A stretch of DNA of 64,000 bases from Fasciola hepatica (GCA_948099385.1 CANUEZ040000151.1:7138001-7202000), one strand, 5' to 3'; positions 1 to 14,063 are shown, counted from the stretch's first letter. Numbers and translations are program-made. Notes: generated by a model not told the origin, from the sequence alone.

Positions 1-1139
1 TAGCCTGTTGTCAACAAGACAATGTGTCCCGCGAGACTTGATGTATGCTAGCGGGTGCATGACTCAAGTCTGGATAACGACTCGTTTATTTCACATGACT
101 AACCAGAATAGCAGTGGAAGATGAACCCGTTGCAGCATTACAGAGAGATGGCGGAAAATTCTGAAAAACAAATCACATAATATGCCAATAAATCAGGCAG
201 TGCGACGGAACGAGAACAGCAAATTGTTAACCACCGTGGAAACGAACCTAATGGACGGACGAGCCAGCATGCAGAGTCTAGTCTTCAGTATGTTGCCTGT
301 ATTAAGCCCCTAAATGCCTCAGTATGACCAGGGGTGGGTGTCTTTGGCTCCGAGCTGGCTATTCGGCTTGAACGCCTCTCGAGATGCTCCCAAATGATTG
401 TGCGTCTGTCGCAGCCTTTGCTGAAGAAGTCCCACTCATTGCCTTTCCGTGGCGGAGATGTTCCCACTAAAGTGAGGAGGAAGTGAAGGTCTGGCGCCTT
501 CCCCCGGGCTGGTTGACTGAAAGTCAGTCCACAAGAGATGACTGAACAAAGATTTAAAACCAATCACGGATGACGCATGAGGCGTACAACACTATGCTTA
601 CCGGTATCCGTGGCGGAGGGGTTTACTGGGCACCCAGGATGTTTAGACTCATCCGAAGGGTGAATGGACTGAGCATTCAGTCACCGGCTCCCAGTGGTTT
701 CTGGAAGAGGCGAATGAACCATACAATTGGCCAGCGGCTCATACAGACCCATTCTCTTTTGCCTTGCAGGACGCGCTTGGCTTTGCAAAAGTTAGAGGTG
801 TATTCTCGAACAAAAATGCCTATTCTGGACTCGGCGGCCGAGTAGTACAATAACTCGCAACGCAAACGACCATGACTGATTCTACCGCTTTGATTGACTT
901 CTCTTCCATGCGCACTAACGAACAATCCCTTACACCGTTCACAACCTGTTCTCCCATCTCCACTCCATTCCTACTTTCTCTCTCAATTTCAGACCCCACG
1001 GGTTTTTCGGTCGACCGTGCCCGCTGTTGCGTCACTGGCAGAAATTCTGGCTGTTCTCTCTTATCCTTTTTCGGCTAGCTTTGAGTCTCACCGAACCCGA
1101 TGCCACCGGCTGATGCCCTGCTTTGTCCTCGACGCCAAT
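1..1139. other. Unassigned repeat-like sequence left of a LINE fragment
   Basis: No exon with consensus borders was found on the minus strand, where PAK kinase exons could be expected. Bases 560-1139 precede the LINE endonuclease fragment and may be its 5' untranslated part. The rest is unrecognised. Confidence 0.3.
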
Positions 1140-2315
<1,176 letters not shown>

Positions 2316-2557
2316 TCGTTTTGGGCGACGTTGATCTTTGCTAACCTTGACCGCGGTTCGTCCGCGCATTGGTTCTTTGCTGGCCTCATCCACGGCAGAT
2401 GACTCTGTCGCTTCTTCCTTGCCGGCCTGATCTGTTGCTGAGATTTCGTGGTCGGGATTCGTCGAATGTTCAGCCAGTGGAGTCACGTCTTTTTCAGTAG
2501 TCATCGGTGCGTTTTCATCACTTTGAGGAGACACACTGGAAGACGGTTCATCAATCT
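2316..2557 (-). CDS. PAK: PAK exon 8 (acidic linker before kinase domain)
   Basis: The acceptor TTTCTTTTCACAG gives phase 1 entry: G from exon 7 plus AG makes Glu. The donor is CGA|GTGAGT, phase 0. It encodes residues 423-503: an acidic, Ser/Thr-rich stretch with alternating EA/DE patches, turning basic at the end (KVSKDQRRPKR). In PAK1 a basic KKKPK run precedes the MSDEEILEKL helix and kinase domain, so the next exon is expected to start the kinase. It is not found between bases 1 and 2315. Confidence 0.8.
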
Positions 2558-3816
2558 CTGTGAAAAGAAAGTACAAGCTACAGGATTGACAACAGACAAG
2601 CTGTGGTAATGCGGAAGTGCGGAGGATGGGCTACGGTTGAAGAGTAGTGTAATCTCCGACCGTACGACCTTGAAGCCTCAGTACATTTACATTATTTTTT
2701 CACAACCGAGCCTAAATCGACTGTTTCACTTCAATTATCTTAAAAATTCCCCCTAAAATCCAAGGAGGCACATGCAACTTACATAGTTTAAAAAAAACCC
2801 AGTGTCATTACACAATGAACACAAACTGGATCACATCATTGGCAAAATACTGATTTACTAGGAAATCAGGTGACACGAAGCGGAAGCACAGGCAACGCAA
2901 ACCTATTACCTCAACAACGAAAAAACAAAGCGAAATGCTAGCAAATGCATCCATCAGATTGCGTTTGGGTAATGGAGTAAAAAAGCACCGGATACGACAC
3001 ACAATCAAACAGCAGTAGACAATTTGGGGAAAAGGTCAACAAAATAAGCAAATGGGACTGTGAGTAGAAAGCATCAGTGAGAGAAAATGTGTCCAAATCC
3101 GTTCTCACTGAAGTAATAAAAAAGACTAGAACACCCATTGGAAGTTTTATCGTAAGAGTTTAACAACCAGCGTATTGTCCAGAGTCACGTGCTTCCTATT
3201 TCTTGGTCATGCGCGGTCCATTTCCACTAGCTATAGCAAAATATTCGGTCAATTTTGACATTTTCAGGTCACACTGTTTTGTGGTGGAATTATTCGCGAT
3301 CACTAATTGCCCAAAGGTTCAAACAGCCTCCTGAATTCTTCAGGAATTCGGATGGGATGGCTAAAAGTCCAATTTCAGTGAACATCTTTATGAGGTGAAC
3401 GGATAACCAGGTCATCGCTCGTACCAGTCTGTGGCTGATCAAGAGGATACCAGGACACCATCCTGCGTGATTGAACAAAGGAGTGACGAAGGCCATTGGG
3501 AGTTCCTTTGAGGAACATATTATCAGTACGGGACAGTCAGAATTACTTACCTAGCTCCGATCAGTCTCTCGAACCAGATCAGATGCGTCATTTTGTGCGG
3601 AGCTAAAGCAGTTGTCAAAACGATCCATCATCAAACAAAAATCTCCCCCTATTACCTAAAACTATTACGGTCACAAAGGCCTGGTAAACAGCATAATCGC
3701 TACCGAAAACAATGCGATTACACTGACACACAAAAGCATGTTTATTCTACATTGATGGACACTTCCCCTCCTTATACGTGAAAGCTAAGTGCCTTTATCA
3801 TTCGATTGATCTGAAC
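2558..3816. other. PAK intron 7, mostly unrecognised
   Basis: No repeat family was recognised. A GTAAGT-like donor on the minus strand near 3555 has no convincing exon attached. Confidence 0.4.
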
Positions 3817-3890
3817 GGCATTGGTCAAGCGGTTATCATCGTGGACTTTGGACAGTGGACGAGCCGGGTGGTTTGATTCCCGCCACCGTT
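3817..3890 (+). repeat. tRNA-derived SINE head (different family)
   Basis: The sequence has an A-box-like TGGTCAAGCGG and, about 50 bases on, a B-box-like GGTTTGATTCCC inside a GGTGG...CCACC T-arm, the spacing of an internal Pol III promoter. The body after it does not match SINE-1 and breaks down by about 3960. Confidence 0.5.
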
Positions 3891-4013
3891 GATCACTTCA
3901 TCATTTGTCAGTCTTTCATTGGTCGCGGCCCACTTCCGGAATTGTTGGACATTGTTGCATCAAAAATAGGAAAAGGATATAAAAGGAGTATTAGTGTTAT
4001 TATATTAACTGGT

Positions 4014-4269
4014 CGCTTTTTACTCACATGCTTGCGCATGAGGGCAGTGGAAGGGGTATATACCCCATAGCCACAAAGGCCAACTGCACAATTTGGGATA
4101 GCCTGCAACAAAAACTTGAGATTTCGCGTAATGGAGATCGGTCAGATGTGGTAACGATCCGGACGACAGTGAATCCCTCTACCACCAAAGTAACCGATGA
4201 TGGCGGAGGTTCGGACATCAAACCCCAAGGTAGTAATTCAACATTCTACACCACTTGACCACCACCGGG
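4014..4269 (-). repeat. SINE-1 copy, tRNA-derived
   Basis: On the minus strand it begins CCGGTGGTGGTCAAGTGG and ends in CATGCTTGCG-type sequence plus an AT-rich tail. The B box is mutated. The body keeps the SINE-1 landmarks (TTACTTTGGTGGTAGA, GTCCGG, CAGT..GGCC, GGGGTATATACCCC), with a deletion around the middle. Confidence 0.75.
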
Positions 4270-4514
4270 CATTTCGCGTAGTGACTTCAGAATAAATGAC
4301 AGAAAAGAATGCTTTGCTTTACCGGTGTTCTCAAAATGCGAATGACGTCCCCCAGCTTCACTTTATTAATTTTAGGGAAATCTCATTTCTATAAAAAAAA
4401 TGTAACAATTCTCCATTCTCTGGTTAAAACTTACTGTGACATACATGTGAACAACACATCTTTGCTTCATTCGCACAAAACCGAGGGGTAGAAGAATGTA
4501 AACTAACAGAACAC

Positions 4515-4580
4515 AACAGAACTGCATGATGAATCATAGCATGTCAAGACATTTAATCTCCTACTAATAACACTCATAGA
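4515..4580. repeat. Partial copy of the 14.5 kb foldback terminus
   Basis: GCATGATGAATCAT followed by an ACATTT...ATC.CTAC..CTAA pattern resembles 14808-14880, the right end of the foldback element. Similarity is by eye and partial. Confidence 0.35.
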
Positions 4581-4650
4581 ATAGAACTTCTGTGAATTCG
4601 ATAAATGGAGGGAGGGTGGGGGCGGGCGAGGGGAGTGAAATCAAACTCAC

Positions 4651-4792
4651 CAGGCATCGCAAGTCTGACACGAAGCTCTCCTGAGGTGGACATCGAATCG
4701 GTTTTGCTCCGAGTAAAAGCGGCTTCACTGATGCAACAATAGCTGTGACGTCGTGCCACGGATTCGTCTGAACAAGATTCGCCGATCCAGTC
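4651..4792 (-). CDS. PAK: PAK exon 7 (linker)
   Basis: The acceptor ATTTTTCGCAG has a good pyrimidine tract; the donor is CCTG|GTGAGT. Phase 0 in, phase 1 out, 142 nt, residues 376-423. The peptide begins DWIGESCSDESVARRHSYCC and is rich in Ser, Arg and Cys. RRHS resembles a basophilic kinase site, which is inference only. No domain is recognised. The exon stands alone between a SINE on the left and unannotated intron on the right. Confidence 0.78.
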
Positions 4793-5469
4793 CTGCGAAA
4801 AATAATTTTCCAAGACAGTAGTTGTTATTGTATGTGTGCATATGATAGCGTTTAAAGTAAAAGGAGTGAGGAGTTAAGCTTAGCAAAATGAAATGATGAA
4901 TACTTTTCCATGATCCCTTGGAATAAAATTGGGAAAACTTCTGATCCGAATGCGGGACAATCGTCTCTAGGCCCCGGGATTGGCGTTGATGGGGTATCAG
5001 AGACGAGAAGCCCCTCTGAGTTGTTAGAACGTCATGCCCCTCGGGGTATCTTCCATCTTTTTGGTCTCCATTGTTTACCTAATTCTCATTTGTGGCCCCA
5101 CGAAGCTGAGGCATGCATCAGCTGCCACACTCCGGCAAACCGCATGACAGGCGAGCCAAACCACGTGGGGGTAATCAGGGCTTAAGAACCTTGGTGAGAT
5201 GATGCCCAGCATGCGAAGATGGATATTCCTGCATGGGCGGATGTGATCTGTTGGGTCCAACGGCTACCAAGGAAATATGTCCAATCGACAGGGATGCATG
5301 GACCCTTGGGTCATGGTCACCTCTACTGAATGGCGAACGAGGTCCTAGAGAAACACCGGCAACCATGTACCAAGACTAATTGCACGCGTTGAGCATCCCG
5401 GACTGGAAGACCACCATTCAAAGGCGTATGAACGGCTCAATCGGCCACCGTCTCCCAACACAAAAACTT

Positions 5470-8400
5470 ATTGTTATCTGACAGGTGGAATTTGGCTGTG
5501 CATGGGCTAGGGGTGCCACCTCGTACACCATTTCCAAGTCTCTTCGTGGATTTTGTCCCTACAATTAGCTCTGATCATGCAAGGGCGACCCCGGTAAGCG
5601 ACGCGCTTTGTGCTCCTTCAGTGACCGGAGTGATCAAAACACGAGATGGAAACCCAATCCTGCACAAAAGGTCACTGGTCCACCTAGCCTACGGAAACGT
5701 GAGAACTCCTCTAGATGCAGGTAGCCAGTGCATTATCATGCGCACACTCTACGACCACGGAATTGACGCAGCTTGTCTATCTGAAGTACGACTACCCAAC
5801 TTCGGCAGCCGACATGTTCAAGTCCCTCAAACGAACGCAACCTACTGGATGTACCACCATGAACCAGCAGACCATTCTGGGCTTCCTGGAGTTGCGACTG
5901 CAATAAACAGCCGAGCCCCCAATGCCCTGATCTCTTGAGAAGCAGTTTCTCCAAGAATTGCAATGGCACGGTTCAGGAGTACTCCGTTCAACGCGACTGC
6001 GATTGCAGTCTACGTCCCAATGCTACATGCTGAGTCAACCACCAAAGATATCGTCTACAGTGAACTTCAGAATTCTGTCAACCGGATTTCCAGGCGAGAT
6101 ATTCTACTAATTGCAAGATATTGGAACGCCCGCACAGGACCAGCAGACGAGTATACCCAACGTGTACTACAGAAATTTGGCCTCGGCACGCGATGCGAAA
6201 CTGGCGACCGCCTGGTCACGTTTGCAAACCTCAATCGATTACTCGTCACCAATACCCGCTTCCAGAATCCAAAAGACACTTGCTGACCTGGTATTCCAAC
6301 GACGGTAGGACAGCACACCAAATCGACATCTTGGTGCGCTTTCGTTGGGCATCGTCTGTCGAGAACTGTCCGGCATACCGGAAACGCCAACGACACGGAC
6401 CACAAACTGGTACACACTCGTCCCAAGCTTTATCTTTCAGTGCGGAAAAAATCCCCACCTCAGTGCAGAATAAATACTTCCAAGCTATCAATCTCGGACG
6501 ACGTTCAAGCCCTGTCCAATGCGATCTCGTCCAAACTAAGATCGACGAGGACGGTGGCGTAGATGGGCAATAAACGGGGCTAAAAGTATCCATCGCCAAC
6601 GCCTCCTTCAAACAGCTAGGCAAATCAAAGCGGCACAGAAACCCTTATACGCTGCGCTAAGGTTGGGGACGCGAGACTCCGTAATTCATTTGATTACCAC
6701 AACCGTTGCCGCAATACTACACGCCTAGCGAGGAGACCGTGAACGAAATTGGTCTGCAATTGCAGGTCGGATGGAAACAGCAGTTGTTGTTAAAGACTTT
6801 GAGAAGCTTGTTGGACTTACCCGCTCCTCTTCGGGGAAAGTGCAACCTCTTTCTCCCACGCTACGCGATGACAGCGGCCATCTCATATCGGGCTGCGATC
6901 AGAAGCTTTAGAGACGGATTGAACACTTCAGTCAGCTGCTCAACCGCCTTCTCATCCAATCCGTCTATGTAACGGCACCGGGCGATATAGAAACGAAATC
7001 AACCCCGAGCCTGCCAACGAATCGGAAATCATCACCATAGCCCAAACAATGAAAAACAAGAAGTCATTGAGGAGGACGACATACCATCTGAGATCTTCAA
7101 GTCATGTTTCCTACTTTTGTTGAACCCACTAAGAATGCACTTACATCGCATCTAAGACATCGAAGCTTTTCTCAAAGACTGGTCAACTTCCATCCGACTC
7201 TCTACATTAAAAAGGGCGACAAGACAGTCTGTGCGAACTACAGGGGCATCAGCCTCATCGATGTATCGGCCATGCTTTTCGCGACCATCCTACTGAATCG
7301 CTTTGTTGCTGGTAGGGACACGCGAACACGCTCCAATCAGTGCGTTTTTTTTCAAGGAATAGGCTGTATTGATCAGATCTTCACGCTACGCTGAATGCTT
7401 GAACATCGCTATAAATTCCAACAACCTACCACAGCGTGCTTCACTGGCTTTAGGGGAGCGTTCAGTTTCATTGACAGACAGTCACTCTGGAGCGGAATGC
7501 GAGGCGATGGAATGCCCGAATAGTATATCACATTTATAGTATCGTACTACTTGGTAACAAAGGAACGCGTCCGCGCCTAAGGCGAAGAGTTTTCAAGGCT
7601 CCCAATCAACCTCGGTGTCCGCCAAGGATGCCCTCTATCACCAGGCCCATTCAACTGCGCTATAGACTGAATAATGCAATGCGTCCCCAACAACTTCTGA
7701 GGAATACAACTTGGCCAAGACTCTTGGGTTACAGATCTCGAGTTCGCCGACGACATTGGATCCTGCAACTCTGCAGTCGGTTCTCGACCGTATTGTATGG
7801 GAAGCCAAGGCTGTTGGTCTGGAGATAAACACTATAAAAACGGGATTTTTCATAACTTCGCAAGATCTAACACACTCTATACACGTCAACAGCGAAACTC
7901 TGAAACAGATGCACCACTTCAAGTACCCGGGTTCTAATATTTAACCAAACGGCCAGGTCTCGCAGCGCAATAAGCCTTCACATGAAGCTCCGCATATACC
8001 GAGCTGCCGTCCGCCCTGTTCTTACGTTGTTGTTATTGTTCAAACAACCATTAATCATGCACTTGGTGCGGTGGCGTCGTCGAAGTCACCTACAGTGTGC
8101 TGGTCATGACCTACGACGACCCGAAACGGAACTTACAAAGAGGAGCCTACTGCCAACACCCTGCTCACACCTGAAATGCCGCCTTAGTGGCCAACTGAAG
8201 ACATGGGTTAGCACTATTGAAGCAGACATGGATCGCCTAGGCCTTCAGTCCGTCTTCGAAGTAGGCGACTGGTGCAACAACTGGATTTTACCACGCGCAG
8301 ATCTTGCTGCAGAACGGAACGCGTGGACAGCTATCATCCAAGAAGCCGACTTATCCCCTCGCAGAAGACAGTTACATAAAAGTAGGCCCCGGGATTTGTA
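5470..8400 (+). mobile_element. LINE-C copy, degenerate but near full length
   Basis: Endonuclease motifs appear first: GNVRTPLDAGSQ, DAACLSEVRLPN, then IAVYVPM. From about 7100 RT blocks follow: YRGISLIDVSAMLFATILLNRF, GCIDQIFTLR, LEFADDIG (7738-7762), and the C-terminal RHxxW-type region with AERNAWTAIIQEADLSPRRRQ at 8311-8370. Many frameshifts and stops (for example between 7394 and 7640) make it inactive. It belongs to the same family as 57780-60540, sharing FADD in place of YADD and the closing ADLSxRRR motif. Confidence 0.85.
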
Positions 8401-9045
8401 AAATTCAATTCAGTCGTTGTACGTGAAGAATGGTACATTTCTAGTCCACGAAAAAGACTGGGAAAGTTCTAAGTAAAATACTTGGTATACAAATCAGATT
8501 TTAAACTGACTGATCAAAATTTTCATGGTTAAATTTAGTTCCTAAGATAGCTATTTCGTTGAGAAAACCTTTTCATTGTGTCTAAGACCAGTTCATCAGA
8601 ACCCTAAATCTAATATATTTTTATTCTTCTTTTATCCATTTTTTGTTTTATTATATAGTACTGACGCGATATTTTAGGAAGGGCGTTTCAGCCAACTGAA
8701 GCTGCCCTTTGCGATTCAATTGATGACATAACACATGCTGAATCATTTTGTATCGACTAAATCGTTCATATCTCAATGGATGGAAGTGGACTCTGTGTTA
8801 CCCATCAACCCTATCATTGTCGAACTCATTCCAATCCAATTTATCAGCATCTGTTAGAGATAACCGGAAATCTGATCTTGAGACTTGGAGCAGAGAACCA
8901 GTTTAAATCCCAACAGGTTAGGCGAAAGTCAGTGGACTGTTTTATACCAACAAAGCGACAGTGCTGACGGGATTCGAGCAGCTCGACCACCACCTAATCA
9001 TTACCGATCACCAACAGGCTCGCATAAACGAGCTTTCATTACTAG
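8401..9045. other. Unrecognised intron sequence
   Basis: AT-rich, PAK intron 6. Nothing supported. Confidence 0.4.
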
Positions 9046-11275
9046 ATAAACAATTACGACAATACTGCACAATGGCGTGATGCTACGGCTTGAGTGCCTC
9101 CATGAACCGAACAGCTATGCAGGATGGCTTCCTCAAGCCGGAGATGCAATCATGCGAGACAGACCAATGGACAGAAGTCTGACGAAGTCCGGCCTTTCAG
9201 AACTGAGCGACACAGAGGAAAATGGAGATTCGGTTCTCACACCCAAGCATCATCTCATAGCTCCTTCCAACGTCCGCACACTTTACCAAACAGGGCAACA
9301 GGCTGCCCTAGCTAGAACTCTTCTTAACTTTAAAATAGATGCATGTTGTGTCTCCGAAACACACATACAAAACCCAACTTCAGTGTCAATACTTCGCTCC
9401 CCTGATACAAACTCGGCTTCTCGTTTCACTCTTCGCGTGTCAGACGATTCGGTGTCTAGTGATCGTGGTCAGGCTGACGTTGGTATCACTCTGAGTACAA
9501 AAGATGAGCGTGCACTGCTTGACTGGATCCCAATCAGCGATCGTCTCTGTGTGGTTTGGTCCAATGGTTCTATGTACGTCATCGGCGTAGCTGTTCGTCG
9601 TTTCTGTGTACGCCCCAACTGACTGGAGCTCTCCTAAGGCTACAGATGAATTCTACCATGGTTTGCATCAACTGCTCCACAGCGTGCTCTCTACGGACAT
9701 CATACCTCTTGCTGTTGATTTCAATACCTAGACCAGACGGAGACACATACGAGGCCGATTTGGCATTCCAGCCAAAACAACCGATAACAGTGAAGGCTGT
9801 GGACTCCGGTCGATCAGATTGCCATCGGTTACCGCTGAGAAGAAAAAGTTCAAGAGTGTTGATCATTCTGGTCCACGTCTGTAGACACTGAACACGCTTT
9901 TGATCGCGCACTATTCAGCCTACGTCCCGTCAACGGTAGAAACAGCACTAAAACTCACCGTACCCCGTCGCCCATACTGAACGATAACAATCGATCAGCT
10001 TTCCAGACAGAATTATCCACCAGGTTATCGATGTAATCAATTGTCAAGGATACAAAAAAACGAGGGACAGAGATCAAACAAACTCTAATTAAGGCAGCTA
10101 ATGTTGCTCAGGATCCAACAATCAGACACACACACACACAGACGATGGATATTTGCATTTTCAGTTACACTGTTAGATGGGCGCATATCGATTCCTTCGG
10201 ATTCTTTTGATAAAACAGGCAAACGACTCATTGATTCTGACTCACGAGCGTCGTCTTATTCCCTGGGCCGAGCATTTCGAAGAGTTTAGTTGAACTTCAA
10301 CCGCGTCGGGCTTTCTTACTAGCGCGATGGTTACTGCTCTATTTGTAGATATCAGTCCTCCGTCTGAAGGGCAGGTTCTCCGTGAAATAAATTATCTTAA
10401 ACGACGTAAAGCTGTTGGACCAGATGGGTTGCATCCTCGGTTCGATATGGGAGCAAAAATGAGTTCCGAAGAGCTCATGTGAATCGGTGGTTGTACCGAT
10501 TTATAAAAAAGGCGACAGGTCCTCCTGGGAACGCCACAGGAGATTAATTCTGGTTAGTAATGCATCCAAAATGCCCACCATTTTTATTCCCATCATTTGT
10601 CGAACGCTCGCGAACAGTGGTCGCGCGAAAATCAAGCTCGGTTTAGACATACTTCAGTGAAGATCCAGGTAAGCTGGAAACTTTTTTAAACAGCTTGAAG
10701 GACTGCGTAGAACTGAGTAGTATTTTGCAATTTAAAAGTGAAAGATTCTGCTGCAAGACTGGGTTGACTCGGAGGTTGGATGTCGGGTAAAGTGCATTCG
10801 CGTATACGAACCAAATTACTAGATGAAACACTAAAGGTCTTTAGGCTGAGGTGGTTCAGACATGGGTTGCGCATATCCCCAAGCAGGATTCCTCGACGCA
10901 CAATGTTCGCTGAGGCGGGTAATGTTTACGAGTAAGAGTGGTTAGTCCATGGCATGAAAGAAGGATATGGAAAACCTAACCAGTGAACTTGGCCATGTAG
11001 GGCATTTTAGGCATCCTGAGTGGGGCCCAATAGATCCCCTCGCTAACTGGTTAGATCCGTAGAACAACATGACTCAATGCCACAGTCAGTGGTGCTTTTG
11101 TACTCACGAAATTTCTTGGTTGACTTGATACTACTCAGAGATACTTTCTTACTCTTTTTATGGCTTTTCATGATGTTCCGATCAAGCTTACTGCTGATAG
11201 ATAGCAACCAAGGGCTCCGCATCCAGTGCATGATTAATGGTTCTTTTAACTGAAATGTTCTGAATCAATTACTGG
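9046..11275 (+). mobile_element. LINE-A copy, degenerate
   Basis: The 5' end shares the ...TATGCAGGATGGCTTCCTCAAGCCGGAG region with other LINE-A/LINE-B starts. The 181-codon frame at 9077-9622 holds the endonuclease start (APSNVRTLYQTGQQAALARTLLNFKIDACCVSETHIQ) and DWIPISDRLC. Later blocks (PSEGQVLREINYLKRRKAVGPDG near 10360-10430, SVVVYKKGDRSSW-type near 10490) match the copy at 44945-47875 base for base in places. An internal deletion of the RT core separates 10560 from 10600. The 3' UTR matches the other LINE-A copies and ends near 11270. Confidence 0.85.
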
Positions 11276-11869
11276 TTCTAGTCAATATGCCCTTGGAGAA
11301 GACACTCTAGCGAGTCAACAAGAGGAGAAGCAATTTACCAGTCAGAAATTCTCCACCAGGCGAACGTAGGAGTGAATACTTGCAGTTTATTTCCACAGTA
11401 AAAAAAATCATCGCACTTCATTGGTCAACTATCGCCCACTAAGAATGGGTAGTCCCCAGTCCAAAGGATGCTGCCCCATCCACGTTCACTTGAAAATTTC
11501 AAAATAGACAAATGTTCTGTTTCAGAAAGGCATGGACAAGACCCGTTTCAGTGATAGCACTGTACCGTCAGTTCTGATCGCAGCGAGTATCCTGATGTCG
11601 CTCGACCTATTATCAAGCATGAGCGTTTCAAGTGAGACAATAAATCAGGTAGACAAGTGCTGTTATCGAGACAACTGTATTTTACCTCTAGATCAAATAT
11701 CCGGTGTTATGAATACTTTATTCTCGCGCAATAGACAGCATTCAAGGCGTGAAGTCGTTACTATGGTCTTAACATCATCGTAGAGCACGGTAACTGCACC
11801 TCAAGTCGACAGCACTTGGTCCAGGTTGGATGTGTTGACATTTTTGATCAGCTACTGTTTTTCTTAGCA
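11276..11869. other. Unrecognised intron sequence with possible LINE remnants
   Basis: An 83-codon frame at 11532-11783 has no recognisable product. AGCGAGTCAACAAG...GAAGCAATTTACCAGTCA resembles the 5' part of LINE-A near 26370-26410, so a decayed LINE-A 5' piece is likely. Confidence 0.35.
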
Positions 11870-12161
11870 TGGCGCAAAACTGGGGGAACATCGTACCAAC
11901 GATATTGCGTTTGAGCGCAGATTATTAGGCACAAGAATCAAATCATTAAATGAAACACTGGGGCTCACCCGGCTGGGGTGGTTGGGACATGTGTTACGTA
12001 TAACCTTGGGCAAGATTGTTCGGCGTGCAATGTTCGCTAAGGCAGATCGTGGTTGTGAAATGTGTAAGCATGGTCAGTCCATGACATGGGAGAAGATTGT
12101 CAGAAGTCTGAGAAGACTCAGTCATTTAGGGCGTGAAGGCGTTTGAATTGGGGTCCAAGAG
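11870..12161 (+). mobile_element. LINE-A 3' fragment, left part (interrupted by SINE-1)
   Basis: Matches the C-terminal RT/3' part of LINE-A (FERRLLGTRIKSLNETLGLTRLGWLGHVLRI, then ...GQSMTWEKI). It is broken by the SINE at 12162-12434 and resumes at 12435. Confidence 0.8.
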
Positions 12162-12434
12162 GTTTTTTATTCAACGCATGCTTGCGCATGAGGGCAGTGT
12201 AAATGGGTATATATACACCATAACCACAAAGACCCAGTGCACGATCAGGGATAAGCGGCAAACAGACCGTGAGATTTCGAGTGGTGGAGAACGACATAAG
12301 GTTCCAATAGGTCAGATGTGGTAACGAGCCGGACAACGATGGAATACTGTCTACCACCAAAGTAATCGGTGATGGTGGGGATTCAAACCTCTTACCTTTG
12401 AGGTGGTAGGGAATACTATACCACCTGACCACTC
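12162..12434 (-). repeat. SINE-1 copy inserted in LINE-A
   Basis: On the minus strand it has the SINE-1 body and a TTTTTTATT-complement A-rich tail. The tRNA-like head is mutated. LINE-A sequence on the left (GGGGTCCAAGAG) and right (GATACGTTGAAGGATATGG) would be continuous without it, so it inserted after the LINE. Confidence 0.85.
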
Positions 12435-12650
12435 ACGCAATAGTAAAAGATACGTTGAAGGATATGGTGTGGAGTCGGGCTCAGTAGCACTCCTGTACCG
12501 ACAAACATCGTTTACTTAACTGACACTGTAATTTGTAGTTCTTCGAGTCATTCCGTACTCTTGATTTTTTATTATTTCCAACTTAAGCTACTGCTGAGAA
12601 CGGCCACGCCCAATACATGGTTACTGGTAGTTCAAAGTGAACTGAATCGA
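12435..12650 (+). mobile_element. LINE-A 3' fragment, right part
   Basis: The 3' end of LINE-A resumes after the SINE and carries the family UTR (CTACTGCTGAGAACGGCCACGCCCAATACATGGTTA) ending in a TGAACTGAA-like tail. Confidence 0.75.
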
Positions 12651-13205
12651 GTGCCTTCACACTCCAAGTTTTAATGTAGCAGTTCTCTCTGACAGTTCAA
12701 TGGGTCCTTCTGGCCATGGGATACGCACCATTCATTTCGTTAGCATCTGTAAGCATGAAATAGGAAAATCGACGCCCCTTGTCATCCAGATTGACGACTA
12801 GCAGTGGGACTTGGAATTCGTACTCAGGACTATCAGCCATACAGGCTTCACTTTGAAAATTCTGTCATGCGGTTAATTCCACGTCATTCGCGACCTAATC
12901 GACCATGCACACCAAAGAGTATGATTGAAATAAGGCAATGAAAACAAGAACTGTCAAAGGAAAAACGTAGGATTGCACAACCCGACGGTCGACAGGCCAA
13001 AAGTCAGTTCGACAAATAGAAGAATGTGTTCATTTCTCGGTTCAGTGGAAAACTATTGGAATCCTCATGCACGAGTTTGTATAGGAAGCGAAACTTTCAT
13101 TTGGCCTTCTTGCTACCCCTTCCGGTATGTGGTATTGGAACCATGCCTACACCCAGGTTCCGCATAACGAGCGGATCTTATGTTCCACTCAAGCAGGCAT
13201 ATATC
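12651..13205. other. Unrecognised intron sequence
   Basis: PAK intron 6; no repeat or exon assigned. Confidence 0.4.
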
Positions 13206-13558
13206 ACATCATCATCATCGTACAGCGTTAATCAGAAGGGCAAACCCCACTCACAACTGTCTTTCTCACCATGGTGCACGTTGAATTGGGAAGTATGAAT
13301 ATACAAGATGGACACAGAGTAAACCTACACGAGAGAGAAAAGGAAAGAACGCCCTAATAGCCAACACACGAAAGACACAGTCGAACTGTACAAACACACA
13401 TTGATCAATCATTATGCTCCACCGGAAACTGACAACATCACTGCCACTGTTCACGGTTCGCAGCCATATCCTTCAGTGTATACAGTCAACTGGTTGATGG
13501 GATTTTGGACTCCCATCACGAAGATGTGAGACACCAACTCACGTGTTTCAACGAGAGA
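13206..13558 (-). mobile_element. LINE-B 3' end fragment
   Basis: Read on the minus strand it is the last 350 bp of LINE-B and ends in an ATGATGATG-type tail (CATCATCATCATCG on the plus strand at 13208). It matches 16100-15890, 30480-30205, 44937-44650 and 52560-52305. The fragment is 5' truncated close to PAK exon 6. Confidence 0.9.
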
Positions 13559-13604
13559 ATCACGCAAAGGGTCCGCAAAAATCACACACAAAACTAGTAC
13601 TCAC

Positions 13605-14063
13605 AGAGTTTTTATCAACATGGAAGCGTGCGGTTCGTCCCACCGTGTGAAATTTGCCAGATCCAACTTCACGGGAAGCCAGATTTGCAGCCGGATCGGA
13701 AAGAAAATCCAGTTCTTCAACACCATATGGTTCTTCTTCAATAAAAGAGGGTGCCAAATCGTCCAAAGCGGGACCGGTCTCTTTAGCATCTACTGAACCA
13801 CCGAGAGGCCCGGATGCAATGCTACCGTAGTAGATGTTCGAATAGCTCCCGAACGATCCACAGTCGATAAAATCTTCAGATATTGCAGGACCTAGCAGAT
13901 CTTCCATGTTCGTAGTACGTTCATGATCTTGGAAACCGGAACTGCACTCGGTGGATGAGCTTAGATTGTTAGGATCCACAAGAGCTGCCGTGACCGATGG
14001 GGCCATGGAATCCGTGGACTTTGCATCCGAGGTCATCGGGGTTTTTCCAACACCACCAGCATT
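13605..14063 (-). CDS. PAK: PAK exon 6 (long acidic linker)
   Basis: A 459-nt exon, phase 0 at both ends, between acceptor TTTTCATGCAG and donor TCT|GTGAGT. It encodes residues 223-375 (153 codons without a stop). The composition is acidic and Ser/Gly-rich, with several short acidic-hydrophobic patches (MEDLLGP, SEDFIDCGSF, IEEEPYGVEELDFL). No family is recognised. Human PAK1 has nothing comparable in length, so this is a lineage-specific linker extension between autoinhibitory and kinase regions. A LINE-B 3' fragment ends about 50 bp from its donor. Confidence 0.78.

Noticed and set aside
3290..3560. Minus-strand frame with a GTAAGT donor near 3555, considered as a kinase exon
   Set aside because: No kinase motif, no acceptor in phase, and the order would conflict with exons 7 and 8.
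8580..8620. CTGATGA on the minus strand near 8597 as a second hammerhead
   Set aside because: Stem II does not pair, and no GAAA/GTC stand in the right places.
13200..13230. CATCATCATCATC as an independent microsatellite
   Set aside because: It is the 3' tail of a LINE-B fragment, as at the other LINE-B ends.
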